This document shows positions 24,901-37,000 of a DNA stretch of 64,000 nt, one piece after another (within the stretch, counting starts at the first letter, position 1; every line of letters starts with the position of its first letter). The position numbers were made by a program, and so were the translations under genes. Source of the DNA: Schizophyllum amplum (Eukaryota > Basidiomycota > Agaricomycetes > Agaricales > Schizophyllaceae). Where the stretch lies: NCBI GenBank assembly GCA_007026445.1, contig VDMD01000092.1, positions 1-64,000 of the forward strand, read 5' to 3'. The notes under the pieces are model-generated. The model did no database searches, was not told the origin of the DNA, and was given only the letters and a program-made list of their open reading frames with translations.

Positions 24901-26806
24901 GCGCTGGGAAGCCTGTTTGTTTCCGCCATTGTACGACTGTAATGGATCAACAATCGTAACGAAGTCATCATCGCGACAATAGCCCTCTCACCGAGTTCTG
25001 TCGGAAAAATCTGAAGTCGCAAGTTACCCCTTGCTAGGCCATATTAGGCGATTAGGCCTCCGGGGGGGTAATTAACGCAAGCCTATCTCCAATCCACGCT
25101 TATTAGGCCGATTATGCTAAGTAGGCCTAATCGCACATAATCACCAATATTAGGACTAATTAGGCTGCCAGCCAGGGCATAACAAAAAAAATAGCAGGGG
25201 CGATCGCGCGGTACCGCTCCCGGTACCCCGCGACCACCCCTACATCACCACCAACTCGATGTAGACAATGAGATGTATTTGCAGGGTATGATAATATACA
25301 AGGGGGTGGGACATAGCAACGAAGCTGTGATACACAGAAGCCTCGCCGAGATCATCTGCAACGACTGGTCAGACATGGGCTGACAGTTAGAGAAGGCGCA
25401 CGCACCTCACGCACATAGAAAACTGCAGACCCGCTGTGGGGTTTGTTAGAAGAAATCCAACATACCGCGCGGACGACTTACAGCCTGAACGTCATCGCGC
25501 ATCTGGCGGGGCATCCAGCGCTCCTGATGATTTCTAGCACCCCAGATGTTGACTGGGGCACCATAATCAACGAGACAATGGATCTGACTGACAACAGCGA
25601 GGCAACTAGGAGTATGGGTTGCTGGGGTGCATGGTGGTCGCTGGTCAGGCGTGGGTCGTTGGCGCTGCTGCTTACAAAAGCGCTCGGCTTTTGCCGAGAT
25701 TTCCCACGCCTTCTTTGAGCGACGACAGGGGTGACGCGGCCAGGCTGGCAGTATTGCGCCGCCGTCGCGTAAGCCAGCACGGGCGACGATTCGAACGAGT
25801 AATCGCTCATGGGTGTTTTGGCGGTCATGTAGGACGTCGGCACGCGCGCGCTTGCGCAAGCGCGATCGCTCTGCGACACGTCGTGTATGCACACGCCCGC
25901 TCGTCCACTCCTTTCTCGAGACAGCTTGTCAGCGCAATGCGTTGTATAATATTTTGCGACCAATGTCAAGGATATACACTATGAACTACTTGTCCCTCCG
26001 ATAGGAGTCCTGCGAGCATTATGCCAGGTGTGCTGCTTGCACCTGCATTCGGCCAGCCACAACGTGAACCTGTTACCTGGTCGATGCTACTACTGATTCG
26101 GACATGTTATTGCGTACCAATAATGACTCTATATAATCTATCTAGTATCCACATCATCTCACTCGATAGCGTGAGCCGGAAACGGGCAGGCATAGCCAAG
26201 GGCCTTGCCAGCTAATGCTATAGGCTCTGCTCCGCGCTACTACATACGTGGAGCAAGGGCAACGTCGGCATATGGCAGAGCATACCGACTTTCCTTGGTA
26301 CCCCACGCGAGCGAGCGTCCACGAGCACCCTGGAGCTTGGGGCGGTCGGGCAGTGGATAGGGCACAATTGAGCCTAAGAGCGGCTAAACAGACCTAAGCC
26401 GACATAATACCTGCCTAATTGGGCGGCGCGCCTGACATAATTAGGCCATTAGGGGTCGTACGTCTAATTAGGCTTTTCCGATTTTTCCGACATCTGGAAA
26501 GGGCCTCCGGTCCAAAGGGACTCCAAATTCAGCGACGTCATCTCGAGGGTTGTACCGCCGGGGATCATAGCTTCAAATGATCGGCGTCAGTCATTCAACT
26601 TGAAAGCTGCAGGCGAGATGTGCCGCACCTGCGAGGTAACCATTGCCGACAGGATAGTTCCCCCTGGCCCAAGAGGTGCTCGGTGCAGTATCCCACACAC
26701 CATTCCCAGACGCAGGGAAACCTTCTGGTGCGCCTGCGACCGTCTCCGTAGTCGCCAGGAGGCAAACTGCCAAAAGGAGCGGCGCCCAACGTATGCACAC
26801 GGCCAT
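21951..26806 (-). pseudogene. Secreted GH95 alpha-fucosidase-type gene interrupted by a DNA element
   Basis: GH95 enzymes remove alpha-L-fucose (some remove galactose) from glycans by inversion. The start at 26806 gives a signal peptide (CIRWAPLLLAVCLLATTETV) followed by GAPEGFPASGNGVW. Downstream exons show the (alpha/alpha)6 core: GNPYIEWLLFNFGRY, RGTLPANLQGKW, INVQMNLWSAEPTNLD, KTWVPRGTQTAQ, EGWVTHDEV, a C-terminal QIDANLGHPAAVLNALVQAP and the end AGMVQTI. About a dozen short introns separate them. The coding sequence is broken after SLWTGGPFQ by a 1,494-bp element (24999-26492) lying 7 nt upstream of the original splice donor. Apart from this insertion I see no stop or frameshift in the exons. 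It is probably a recent null allele rather than an old pseudogene. A complete paralogue lies at 39842-44395. Splicing out of the insertion would need a cryptic donor that I cannot see. Confidence 0.85.
24999..26492. mobile_element. Non-autonomous TIR DNA transposon, about 1.5 kb
   Basis: The ends are inverted repeats. The left end reads TGTCGGAAAAATCTGAAG; the reverse complement of the right end reads TGTCGGAAAAATCGGAAA, identical for 13 bases. Comparison with the GH95 paralogue reconstructs the empty site as CCTTTCCAGAACT, so 'GA' (TC on the plus strand) is duplicated: a 2-bp target duplication. Both subterminal regions (about 25,030-25,170 and 26,370-26,475) are crowded with variants of the motif TAGGCCTAAT/CTAATTAGGC in both orientations, as in transposase-binding repeats. 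No transposase domain is visible inside. The superfamily cannot be named from this; a 2-bp non-TA duplication would fit a CACTA-like or Plavaka-like element (inference). Confidence 0.8.
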
Positions 26807-26876
26807 GAGCGGGGCAAAGCTCGAGACGATGCTATGTTGCCGGAGAAGGAAGAACGAACGACGCGATGCGCACTCA

Positions 26877-26884
26877 CCTTTATA
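26877..26884 (-). promoter_or_regulatory. TATA box of first GH95 gene
   Basis: TATAAAGG on the minus strand lies about 71-78 nt upstream of the ATG at 26806. The paralogue has the same TATAAAGG at nearly the same distance from its start, so the core promoter was duplicated with the gene. Confidence 0.55.
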
Positions 26885-27136
26885 AATTGTGCGACGGCCG
26901 CAGAATTATGGGGAAATAGCCGTCGGTTAAGGAACGACTTTGGGCCATCTGACCGCAGTCTTACCGTCGATACCTCCCTCCGCATGGGCTTCGCCCAAAG
27001 CCGCACTGGCCAAGAAGGTCGATCCCTATGGTCTACTCCGACGTACCTCCGTAGAAAGGTTGGAAACTTAGCGTGCGACGGTAAGCTCTCATATGTAGCC
27101 GATGATCGCATACATCATCAGGCAAGACCGTGTGAA

Positions 27137-29503
27137 CTACCGTCTCCTATTTGCGGTGCATCTCTCTCTGTGCGCGCCCTCGGTCCAATCTCTGGGAACA
27201 ATATGAGCAATAGGGTCAGTAGAGGATCAAGAAGAAAAGAAGGCCAAGGGGGATCAAGCACGGGACAAGGCGACCAGGCCCGGGAGGTATCACGGATTGT
27301 CTGGCGATTCGCTCACTCACCCCTTCTGACACGACCGACCACAGTACTGCACTACCCCGCAGGGGCACGCGCGCATTCGCCGGTCCGTGCGCGCCCCGGA
27401 GAGCGCGCAGAGGAAGAAGGAGCAGCCGAGGATGGGAAGTGGCGGTGCGAATGGGGATGAGGAGATAGTAGGCGGGTATGAGGGAGGTGGAGGTGAGAAG
27501 GCCGGTGGCGGGGTGACGAGGATGTGAAGGACGGCGTGGACGAAGAGCAAGGTGTCGGTGTAAATAACGATGATGAAGACGAGGCGGTTTCTGGAGGTGA
27601 CAGGAGAGGCGATGTCGGTGACGGAGAAGGTGGCGGCGACGGTAAGACTGATGCCACACCGTCCATCTCATCCCACGCCGCAAGCAGTCGGCCGAGCTCG
27701 AGCCAGAGTTCATAGGGTGTCCGAGGTATGATAGAAGTGGTCGATGTGGAAGCGGCTGTTGGTGTTGAAGCTTCGGCGCTGGTTGGCGTCGCTGACGACG
27801 GCCGCGAATCTGGTCCTGCATGATAGCAGGGCGCAGTCATCCCTGCTGCCATGTCTTCTTTGCATCCATGCTTCGTGTTGGATGCGAACCTCCGGCGAAG
27901 GAAAACACAGTTTGAGGAGTATATAACTCTCGCGCCGCCGGAATGATAGCCAACTGCCTCGCTGTCCGTCCCCATAGCGGCTTCAAACCTTTCCTGAGCG
28001 CGCGCACGAGGGTGGCGGATCCATTGGCCGAGGTACTTTGCCAGGTCCCCTCAGTGCACTCAAGGCTTCGACAACTTGCGTTGTCAGGAACGATGAATGG
28101 GCGTCATGCTGCCGCTTCTCTGTCCCATGCTTGCTCATCACAGGCTCAGCCTCCCGCTCCGCATGCGCCCTCGTCAAGCGCGCCATCAAGTTGGCCCCGT
28201 GCCGCTTGTCGAGGACGCGGAGGAGGATATTAGAGGTGGGATCCGGTGCGAGTTCTGTAGGGCGAGACGTCGTGTCATCTGACAATCGAGCAGCGCGAAG
28301 AATAGTTCTAGGAGGGACTTAGCCAAATTCACGCACGAAGTAAACGACGCACGCACGACAAAATATCGCTTGCGTAGCGGTCCGCAGCGCATGCGAGGGG
28401 GAGTAGTGTAGTGGCTACTTGGCGAGGCGATTGTATCACCACTGTGCATCGCCCCTTCACTGACGGACGTCCCTCTTGTGACTGATAGTCCCTCCACAAG
28501 CAGCCGCCATAAGATATCCGCAAGCACGACCTCAAATCCACGCGGCAACAGGTGCACTGCATCTGGGTGGGTATCGAGGATGAGGGCGGTCAATCGAACA
28601 CATTCGAGGACGGTGTTGAGGGAGGAGCTCGATGATGAGGTTGGGGAGACGGTAGTGCGATTTGAAGATGTGGCGGCTATCAGCGTGCGTGCGAGATGGC
28701 CGATGAGGACCTCGGGATCACGACGCAGGACGTAGTCGGCCTCGTGGCTCTGTACCGCGTCGAGCATGGCGAGGGCATGCTGCATAGACTCTAGTAGGCG
28801 AAGCGTCTCGCGAACTAGGTCGTGATTCGGTGCGTGGATCCAGAGATCCATGCAGAGAGACCAGACGCAGGAATCTCGGAGGAGAGTGCTGGGTAGGAGA
28901 GTAAACAGTCGGTACAAGCGAAAGACGAGGGTGTCCGCACGCACTCTAGTAGTAGACCTGATTCTGCATCGAAGAAATTCTGGAGAAGCATAAGCGCGCG
29001 GATAAGGGCGACAGCACTCTCATGAAAGTCAACACGCAAGGCATGGTCGGGCGTGCGGACGAGCGTGAAGAGATGCTCTTGTACACTGGCCAGGAGAGAA
29101 GGTGCGTCCCGAAAAACAGTCCGTACTGCCAAGCGCCGGTCGTGAGCATCGTCGGGGGCCTCGCGTATATATCGCAGGGCGCGCCGGAAGCAGTCGATCG
29201 CGACAAGCTGATGGGCATGTGTGGTCAGAAGCGCTACACGAGTCTCACTGAAGATGTTCCTACCACTTCGTGCACCTCCTTGCTTTGCGCGACGGTCGAA
29301 ATCGCGTCGAGGATTCCTTGCTCGCGCGCCTCTGCCCAGCGCGCGTCGGTAAGGATGCCGTCGACCTTGAAGAAAACAGTGAGCAGCGCGGCCGTGCAGG
29401 GCACCTTTGCCTGCCGACACTCCTCGAGGAGCTTTCCTGCGCCATTCTTGCGCAGTAACCTAATATCAGCGAGGGTGAGCAGGTCGCTGTCGAGCCCAGG
29501 CAT
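27137..29503 (-). CDS. MYND zinc-finger protein, basidiomycete type
   Basis: The start at 29503 gives MPGLDSDLLTLADIRLLRKN, followed by a long alpha-helical region spread over several exons (VAIDCFRRALRYIREAPDDA, VRTPDHALRVDFHESAVALI, LVRETLRLLESMQHALAMLD). A second, Ser/Thr/Pro-rich segment (about 27,450-27,830) contains a TPYELWLELGRLLAAWDEMD helix. The C-terminus is a MYND finger: CALSG..., RACPCGVVQYCGRSCQKG, then across an intron DWTEGAHRERCTANRRR and the stop at 27137-27139. The spacing C-x-C-x5-C-x3-C...H-x3-C matches fungal MYND domains, in which the finger mediates protein contacts. The armadillo-like helices are an inference. The start codon is only about 145 bp from that of uS7m on the other strand. 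Confidence 0.75.
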
Positions 29504-29647
29504 GGTGGTGGGAGACAAGAAACGATACGGCAGGCACTTCTTGTGTCTGATCCAGGGCGGCAAGCGCCCGTCGCGCCGGCTCATCGGACCGCGTTATGTT
29601 TGCGTACAGCCACATTTTCGCGTCCTCGTCCTCGACCAGCAACGAGC
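29504..29647. promoter_or_regulatory. Very short divergent promoter of MYND gene and uS7m
   Basis: If uS7m starts at 29648, only 144 bp separate two divergent start codons, so both genes must share this region. No TATA box is visible. Confidence 0.4.
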
Positions 29648-30397
29648 ATGCTGTCGTCTGCGCTGCGCCAACCGGCGACCCGCCGCTCCGCGTCTTGTGC
29701 GCGCCATCACCGCCGGCCGCGCCGCGCCTATGGACGACGCCAAGCGTGCCTCCATGGCCATTCTCAGCGGTAGCCGCGCCGCCGCTGCGCCGCCTTCTCC
29801 GCCGCCGACCTCGCCGTCGCCCGCAACGTCGACCTCCGCCGGGTCCTCCTCCACATTCGCATTCTCCTTTACCGACCTTCCCGACGGTCCCGAATCTACT
29901 CAGCCGCCGCTCATGAACATTCCCCCTGCGCAGGACCCGCTCCTTAATCTCTTCGTGACCACGATCATGTCCCACGGCCACCGCGCGCGCGCCGCGCAGA
30001 CCGTCTCGCGCGCTATGCTCCACCTGCACGCCATGACGCGCTCACCTGCGCTACCCCTGCTGCGCCGTGCGGTCGACCTTACTGCGCCCGCGGTCAAGGT
30101 CGTTCAGGACAGGCTGCTGAGAGGGACGAAGATTGTCTACCGGCCGCGCCCATTGAACGAGCGGCAGCGAACGAAGCAGGCTATCAAGTGGATAGTGGAG
30201 GATAGCCTGAAGAGTGTGCCGGGTCGCAAGTTCGACGAGCGGCTGGCGAAGGCGATCATCAGGGTGATCAACGGGGACAGCACGGCGCTGGAGAAAAAGA
30301 AGTTGCAACATGAGACGGCGATGAACAACAGGTGCGTGAATCATACTGAGCGCTTCCCTCCGCTGACTTTGTATACAGAGGAAATCTGGACCGATAA
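29648..30397 (+). CDS. RSM7: Mitochondrial small-subunit ribosomal protein uS7m (Rsm7)
   Basis: This is a small-subunit head protein of the mitochondrial ribosome that contacts rRNA near the decoding region (family knowledge). The mature part is clear: IPPAQDPLLNLFVTTIMSHG, RARAAQTVSRAMLHLHAMTR, then NERQRTKQAIKWIVEDSLKS and KFDERLAKAIIRVINGDSTA. An intron (about 30332-30379) joins ETAMNNR to GNLDR and the stop at 30395-30397. A presequence-like start (MLSSALRQPATRRSASCARH, ATG 29648) is in a different frame from the mature part. The first in-frame ATG is at 29730 (MDDAKRASMAILSGS), which lacks a good targeting signal. A short unrecognised intron or a sequence error between 29,690 and 29,780 would reconcile them. 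The C-terminal two thirds are secure. Confidence 0.85.
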
Positions 30398-31697
30398 TTG
30401 CTATAGATGTTTTTCCTACTTCATACCTTCTGCAATGTCAACCTGCCCTCGCAATTCTTCCACAACTTCATCTATAGGCCATAGAGCGAGGCGACAAATA
30501 ACCCATGTCCAACTTTGGGCTGAGGCAGAGGCAGACACCCTTCAAAGCTGGCGGGACCACACATCCGCTTGCGCGGTATGAGCACTCTGGCCGATAGCCT
30601 GAGATCACCACCCTGCGACCCAAGCACGCTAACTGCTCCGCACTCCGTCACTGTCCCGGTATGCTATGAGTCTGCAACATCTCGTTGTCGCTCATATAAT
30701 GTGTTGCCTCGCGCATTCCTACTATACCCCAGATCTCTTATTCCCCCAAGCGCTGGCCCATGTCATTCATCTTATACGTCTCATCCTGTATATCCCTTGC
30801 CTTGCCCTCTTCTTTTGGACTCCGACCGTGGCTTCTCCGATACTTCATGATTCTGGTTGCCGCTGCCTCCAATAATGACCCCTTCTCACACAAGACCCTC
30901 AATCCTTCAGTAGTATGTCGGATAGTACTTACACCTGTCATGAGGCAATATTTTATCAAGTACGTATATCGCGGGATCGTCTAGCGTCGAGAACTCGTAA
31001 ACGACATGCAGTGCAGGAACAAACGAAAGTGCGTGAAGCGCGACGTTTCGCATTTTGCTCTGAACCGTCATGTCTACGTGGTCCACCCTCCTGCAAATCT
31101 GCGTCCTCAGAAACTATCGAATCGTGGACCCGCCTGATGCTTTCTGATACTCTATACCCTTTCTCTGTTCACCATTTCGACCGCGATAACCCGGCGGCGC
31201 GGGCATGGCGCGCAGGTGGCGCGGACGCACAATGTGTACGCCTGTGTACATCCTTCCCCAGGTATGCATGGACCGCTACGCAAGCTACAGAAGCAAGCTT
31301 ACCTGGTCACGCAGTACACAAAGGGTTCTCCGAGGTGATGAGCTGGTCATTGATCACAATAGGACTCCCCGAACCCATGATATGTACGCTCTTTTGTTCT
31401 CCGTTATGACCCTCCCGGGTATAAAGGGCGACGATGCGCGATATCACCGCCCCATGCAAAGCTTTCCGATCGACCTTTGCATCGAGAAAGAACAGAAGAA
31501 CGATCTTAAGTGCGTAGTGAAGTATACTGTGCTCTCCCATACCTAATTTGCACAGCCAGACCCGTGGTCGCCACACTACGAACGTCTACCATACCATCAA
31601 CACGCGCTGCACGCATCAGCGCGTCATATACCAACCAACAGCCACCTACCAAGCGCCGGCACCCTTTGAACACCCCCACGACCTGTAGGCGTCTCCG
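30398..31697. other. Intergenic region, possible upstream region of the cyclin-like gene
   Basis: No coherent coding exon chain was found. A TATAAAGG at 31,426-31,433 lies about 265 nt upstream of the ATG at 31698 and could serve that gene, perhaps with a 5'-UTR intron. An 8-bp inverted repeat (ATGCAAAG...CTTTGCAT, about 31,454-31,483) is too short to interpret. Confidence 0.4.
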
Positions 31698-33161
31698 ATG
31701 GCCTTCCCCGCCGCCATCATCCAGGCCCCCGCGGACCAACACAATTTCTATGGCCCTCCCCCACCCCCGGTTGGACATCCTGTATCCAGTGGCTATCACG
31801 CAGGCGCCGCATTGGCGCGCGCGCCCCCTCGTCCTCCTCTCCGCCCCGCGCCCGCGCCGGTGCCTCCATTGCCACCTCGACTCCAACCGCCAGCACGATT
31901 CGATACTGCGAACCCGTTCGGCAACCGCGCGTGTCGGCACCGCTGCCGCACGACGGGCGCCTGGGAGCGTGGCGCGCCCAACATCAACGCGTCTACATGT
32001 CTCGAGACTCGGCAGGACCCGCTCGCCGCGCTTCCGAGCAGCACGATTCCCCACGGAGCCCCGCGCACGCGGTGCGACCTGGCGCTGGGAAAGGAATGGG
32101 GCGAGGTGGGCCATGATGGGCTGGTTGACGGTCTCCACAGGTCGACAAGCGGTCTCTACAGGTCGAAGAGCTTACATGCAGCGTCCGGGGCGCGCCGATC
32201 CGACAGTGTGCATGGCCCTCTCCTTCGCGGGTACACCGCGCGCTGTCCACTCGCCGGCGCTGCTGGACGGCAGACCGTCGGCTTCTATGATGCGGACCAG
32301 ATCGCCGCGGCGCTTGTGCGTGCTGCTGGGAGGTCCGCGCCAGACGCGCACCTGGAGGACAAGCGACTGCACTACTTCGTTACGCAGGTCCTCGGGCGCA
32401 CGCAGGTGCAGTTGAGCGTCGCGCTTCACGCCATCATGCTACTCGCTCCCTCCTCCTCTCTCGCCTCAGCGGCGCCCCAGCAACGCCTCATCGCCGCCCT
32501 CGCCCTCGCCCACCGCGCAGGCACCGAACTCGGGATCTGCTCCGGCTGCTGGGCCCACGTTGCGAACGGCTGCTCCGCGGGCGAAGGTCGCGCATGGCTC
32601 GGGAACGACGCGTTTGTGCGCATTGGTAGCAAGGATGCGTCCGCGGGCGGTGTCGCGCCCTTCACAAAGGAGGAGGTGCGACGAAATTCGGAGGCGCTGC
32701 TGAGGGGCGCGGGGTACAGACTGCACGTCGAGCGCGGGGAGCTAGAGGAGATCGCAATGAGTGCGCTGGAGGATGTCGCGATGAGGGCTGATGCAGCGAA
32801 TGTTGCCAACACTAACAGTCAGGAATACGCGGAGATGCCACCGAGATCTCAAAGTGCGGTGCCCTGGTTGCCCCCTGGTGCTGTCGCGCGGCCCGTACGC
32901 TCTCCCGAAACCTCGACGTCGCGCTATCCCGAACCTCCAATGTCGCGTTATCCCGAGCCGTCGATGTCGCGCTCTCCAATGTCTCCAAAGTCTCGCCCTC
33001 TCGACCCCTTGGTATTGCGCCCGCGGACAATCTCGCTCGGGGAAGGCGCTCGGGCAGCTCCCGGAGGACGTATGCTCTTCCATCCGCTGTATCGACCGAG
33101 TCCACTCAATGCGTACAACACGGGCAAGTCATCGTATCCGCCTCCGCGCCCTCGAGCATAA
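31698..33161 (+). CDS. Cyclin-like protein (tentative)
   Basis: A single open frame of 487 codons runs from ATG 31698 to TAA 33159-33161 without needing an intron. The first ~190 residues are Pro/Ala-rich and probably disordered. The centre (about residues 220-350) looks like a cyclin box as seen in Pcl-type fungal cyclins: HYFVTQVLGRTQVQLSVALH, AALALAHRAGTELGICSG, and FTKEEVRRNSEALLRGAGYR followed by LHVERGELEEI. The tail has short repeats of the type (S)RYPEP.MS (about 32,915-32,990) before a basic Pro-rich end. If it is a cyclin it would pair with a Pho85-like kinase, but the match is weak and the disordered head may contain unrecognised introns. Confidence 0.42.
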   Translation: MAFPAAIIQAPADQHNFYGPPPPPVGHPVSSGYHAGAALARAPPRPPLRPAPAPVPPLPPRLQPPARFDTANPFGNRACRHRCRTTGAWERGAPNINASTCLETRQDPLAALPSSTIPHGAPRTRCDLALGKEWGEVGHDGLVDGLHRSTSGLYRSKSLHAASGARRSDSVHGPLLRGYTARCPLAGAAGRQTVGFYDADQIAAALVRAAGRSAPDAHLEDKRLHYFVTQVLGRTQVQLSVALHAIMLLAPSSSLASAAPQQRLIAALALAHRAGTELGICSGCWAHVANGCSAGEGRAWLGNDAFVRIGSKDASAGGVAPFTKEEVRRNSEALLRGAGYRLHVERGELEEIAMSALEDVAMRADAANVANTNSQEYAEMPPRSQSAVPWLPPGAVARPVRSPETSTSRYPEPPMSRYPEPSMSRSPMSPKSRPLDPLVLRPRTISLGEGARAAPGGRMLFHPLYRPSPLNAYNTGKSSYPPPRPRA

Positions 33162-34021
33162 TGAACCACGACGCTCCGCTTCTTCGCCTCAAGCCTCATC
33201 GACTTGGCCTACAATTCTCGAACGTGCTACGCTATTCGCTATTGTCCAATCTTCCTTCCTCGCGCTGGATACTACTATGTTCGCGACAGACGCTCCTTCT
33301 CATTGTATGACGTTCGTCTTTCACGGTCTTTCTTGCTGACTCCTCACGTTTTCTCATGATCTTACTTACGCGCATCATCTCCTGCGCTCATCCTCACGGA
33401 TTCTTGTTCATCTCCATGACATCCCTGTCATCCCCACGATCTCTCTCTCTCTCTCAATCATAGGCTCTCATAGGCTACAGACCTCTCTCGATTGTTCATT
33501 GCTCTTATGTTCTACGCATGTTGTATCGTGTACTTCTAATCTTCTGGAGGGTTATTGTAGCAGGGTGGAATTCGGCGAAGTCAATTGGTCGAATCTGGCT
33601 TCACGGAGAACGTTACTAACTTAGCGATCGTTGGGATGAGCAAGTCGATCGAGATAGCAACAGTGCACGGTGAAGTTTATTATCTAAGAGCGCTGCTGCC
33701 AGAGGTGAGCGAGCCGTAGCCATGCGGTGAACTGACCGGACATGGACCGGACGACCGACGCTCGTAGCGTGGGGAAGGAAGTTGGAAGGGAGGAAGCCTT
33801 TGAGTTGCAAAGTTGAACATCCCTGATAGGGGCATCACCATTAGTTTCCCACGCTCTTCGTCGATTTCGCGACTTGTCTTCTCGCCTTCACGATCAGGTC
33901 ATACGTCTCTGCTGTGCTTCCCCTCCTCAAACGTGCATCGTATTGCTCAGTCTTGAATATCTAGGGGAACAAGCCCTCATATCCTGGCTGACGCAATCAC
34001 GCAACTGCACCTCGGCCACTC
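33162..34021. other. Intergenic region, no feature seen
   Basis: The spacer contains a short CT microsatellite (about 33,440-33,458) and otherwise nothing with coding or repeat character. Confidence 0.45.
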
Positions 34022-37000
34022 ATGCCACGCAAAGGCTCCGGTCCGGAATACGTCAAATATTCCGCTACCATCGTCCTAGACCATGACAAGGCATCTCGGC
34101 TGTTTAGATCTAGCTCTTTCGACTTACGGAACGCACTCTGTGCGGATTTCGACAAGCTGAGGCTGCCGCACCCGTCCGTGCATAACATGGACAAGCCCGA
34201 TATCGCGCGAGACAGTATCAGTCTGCGTTGGTATACGGAAAGTAAGAGTACAGTGAGTTTTGTCGATCCTTAGCTGCCATGTATCCCAAGCAGTAGTCCA
34301 GTGGAAGTAGGACTGCACGCATACCTAAATACCGCACGCGTTGGCTTCTTCGTCAGTAAGCGTTGGGACTGACTGGATCTACAGACATTGTCTTCAATGG
34401 TCAATAATGCATTCGATACGCGGTACGCCACGCGCTCCGAAAAACAACTACGAGAGTCACTGGGAATGTAAGCCTGTCGCGTTTTTCCTTCAGCTTATTA
34501 CGGAGCTGATTTGCCGCGGTGTTGACCGTTTCCAATGAAGCGTCGCGATGTACCACCACAGCAGGTAATCGTTACTTTGCAAGGCATAGTTTCCCTGGGG
34601 CATTCCTGATAATCACGCCCCAGCAACGTATCGGAGGCCGACCTACCATCCAAGGACCAGCACCGAATGCTGAAAAAGCAGCAGGAAGGCGCGTCGGAAA
34701 GGTCTTCGAGCGAGTCGATCTATAAGAACAAGAAGACGAAAACACACAACGCGAAGATACTCACCACGAAGGCACTGACGCCCGCAACAACCGAAAACCC
34801 GTGGCCTCGTCCGGCCCCGCTAGATCGCGAGACCTACAAGGCTTCACAGATGGCGGACACGCAGGGCCTTGACATACCTTCAAATGATGCCTCTGATGAC
34901 GTCGACCTTCTCGCTACGCACCGTAAGATTGATGCTCTGCACCGGACGCTCATGCGATCGAAACCGTACGGCACGATTGACATTGATGTCCGACGGGACA
35001 GTATCTTGCAGGATACTCACGCGATCTTTGCGCATCTCTCCGACAAAGACATGAGGAAGCGATTGAACGTATCGTTTAATGGTCGGACCTCCTTCCAGGC
35101 GTTTAGGTGTGCATTTACTCCCTCATGCGCATGCCATTATGGCGCTGACCTTCAACGCGCAGAGACTGGATCACAAAGTTGGCAGAATATGTCGCGCAGC
35201 CAAACACTGGCCCGTTTGCACCCGCCTCGCCTGGCAACGCGACGATGGAAATCAGCGCGTGTTTCGCGCCCTGGGAGGCTGAGGAGCCCCCTATGAGCCA
35301 CTTCGAGTATATGGGGCGCTGCGTGGCGCTCGTTATCCTACACAAGCGGGTCTATGACGCCCATATGTCGCCAGCGTTCTTCAAGACCCTTTTAGGGCGG
35401 CGCGTCACGCTTTGCGACCTTCGACCGGTGGACGCAGACCTGTATCGCTCGCTGTGCTGGATGCTGTAAGCCTTTGATCCACGCCTGGCACTGCCTTGAA
35501 AGACTCATTGTACGCGCTTGCTTTCTGCAGAGAAAACGACATCACGGGCGTGTTGGACGAGACATTTACAGTGACGGAGCCTGTCCGCGGGGGTGGAGTA
35601 CGGACTGTTGAGTTGTGCGCGGGAGGAGAGCACATCAAGGTCACACAATCGAATAAGCGCTCGTACGTTGACGCCCGGGTGCGATACCGACTTTATGGGC
35701 GGGTGCAGCAACAGACCGAGGCCTTCCGTAAAGGGCTGAATGGAGTCAGCATTTCGGTGTTGGAAACTCTGCTCTTCGTTAATGTATCTCCACAGATCGT
35801 TCCCATCGGGCTACTCCAGGACTTTACTGAGCAGGAACTGTCTGTGGTCTTCTGCGCTGCGCCGAACGTCGACATGTACGTCTGTGTTCAAGGCCTTATC
35901 CCTCTTGCCTACCTACCTCGTATTAACCTCGGTTCCGATCCAGGAAAATCTGGATGACACGAACACGCTACACTGGCTACACCAGCACCGACCTCGTCAT
36001 CATGTGGTTTTGGAAGTGCGTGAACGAGTGGACGGATGCTCAGCGCGCGAAGCTGCTACTATTCGTGACAGGCACGCCGCGCGTGTCGGTAGGCGAGTTC
36101 CAGGACGAACTGTCGCGACGCGGACCCAACGACTTCATCATCGAGCGCGCGGGTAACCCGTGGGACCTTCCCACCAGCCACGCGTGCGCGAGCACGCTTC
36201 ATTTGCCGCCGTACCCGCACTATGAGACACTGAAAAAGAAGTTGTTATATGCGGTCGAGTGAGTCGGGCGCCTTTCTGCCTCCAGATGTCAGGGTCTCTG
36301 ACATGTGTATCTCAGGGAATCGCAGGAGGTGCTGGAAGAAGAGAAGAGACCGCTCGCTCCTCCGACAGGAGAGCGAACTGCCCGGCGGAAGACGCGATGG
36401 GACCAGAGTGTATGTCGAATCGGATGTATGGAGGTTCATGATCTGATATATCTTCAGCGCTCCGTTGAGCCGGTGAAGGTCAAGAGCGAGGTCGCCGTCC
36501 AAGTCATCGAAGGTGCAGGACAAGGCAGAGACACGACACAAGTGGACGACATCGAGATGGCTACAGGCCCTACTGCCGCTGCCCTCGATGAACCTGTGAA
36601 CCAAGCACCGACAAGAGCAGCAGCTTCATCTCAAAGCCACGGAGCTGAGCACGCGAACTCTCCGAAATCTGAGCGTCCCATTGCCGTCGAACCTGATGAT
36701 GGTAGAAAACGGTCGCGATTCAACAGCGTTGAAGAACCCGACACTGCCATACCTCGCAAGCGCGCACGTATAGGATCCCTTCCGCCTCTCGATGTACACG
36801 ACATCGTCCAGGTACTCGAGGAGGAACTCTCGGAGAAACGCGCATGTCTAGAAGATTTACGTCAACAGGAGAAGGTCCTGGCCGCGCGCGTGCGGCTGTT
36901 GGCCTACTTCCCAGCTGGTCAATCTCCACCCGCGCCAGCGGATTCGAATCTGCCAGATAGAGCGACGCCACTTCCTGAAGAAGACGTAACAGACATCTCA

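Noticed and set aside
25443..25718. Open frame inside the inserted element as a transposase
   Set aside because: It is short, lacks any DDE or other transposase motif and is contradicted by overlapping frames of similar length.
31454..31483. 8-bp inverted repeat ATGCAAAG...CTTTGCAT
   Set aside because: Too short and isolated to distinguish from chance; no factor or terminator role could be supported.
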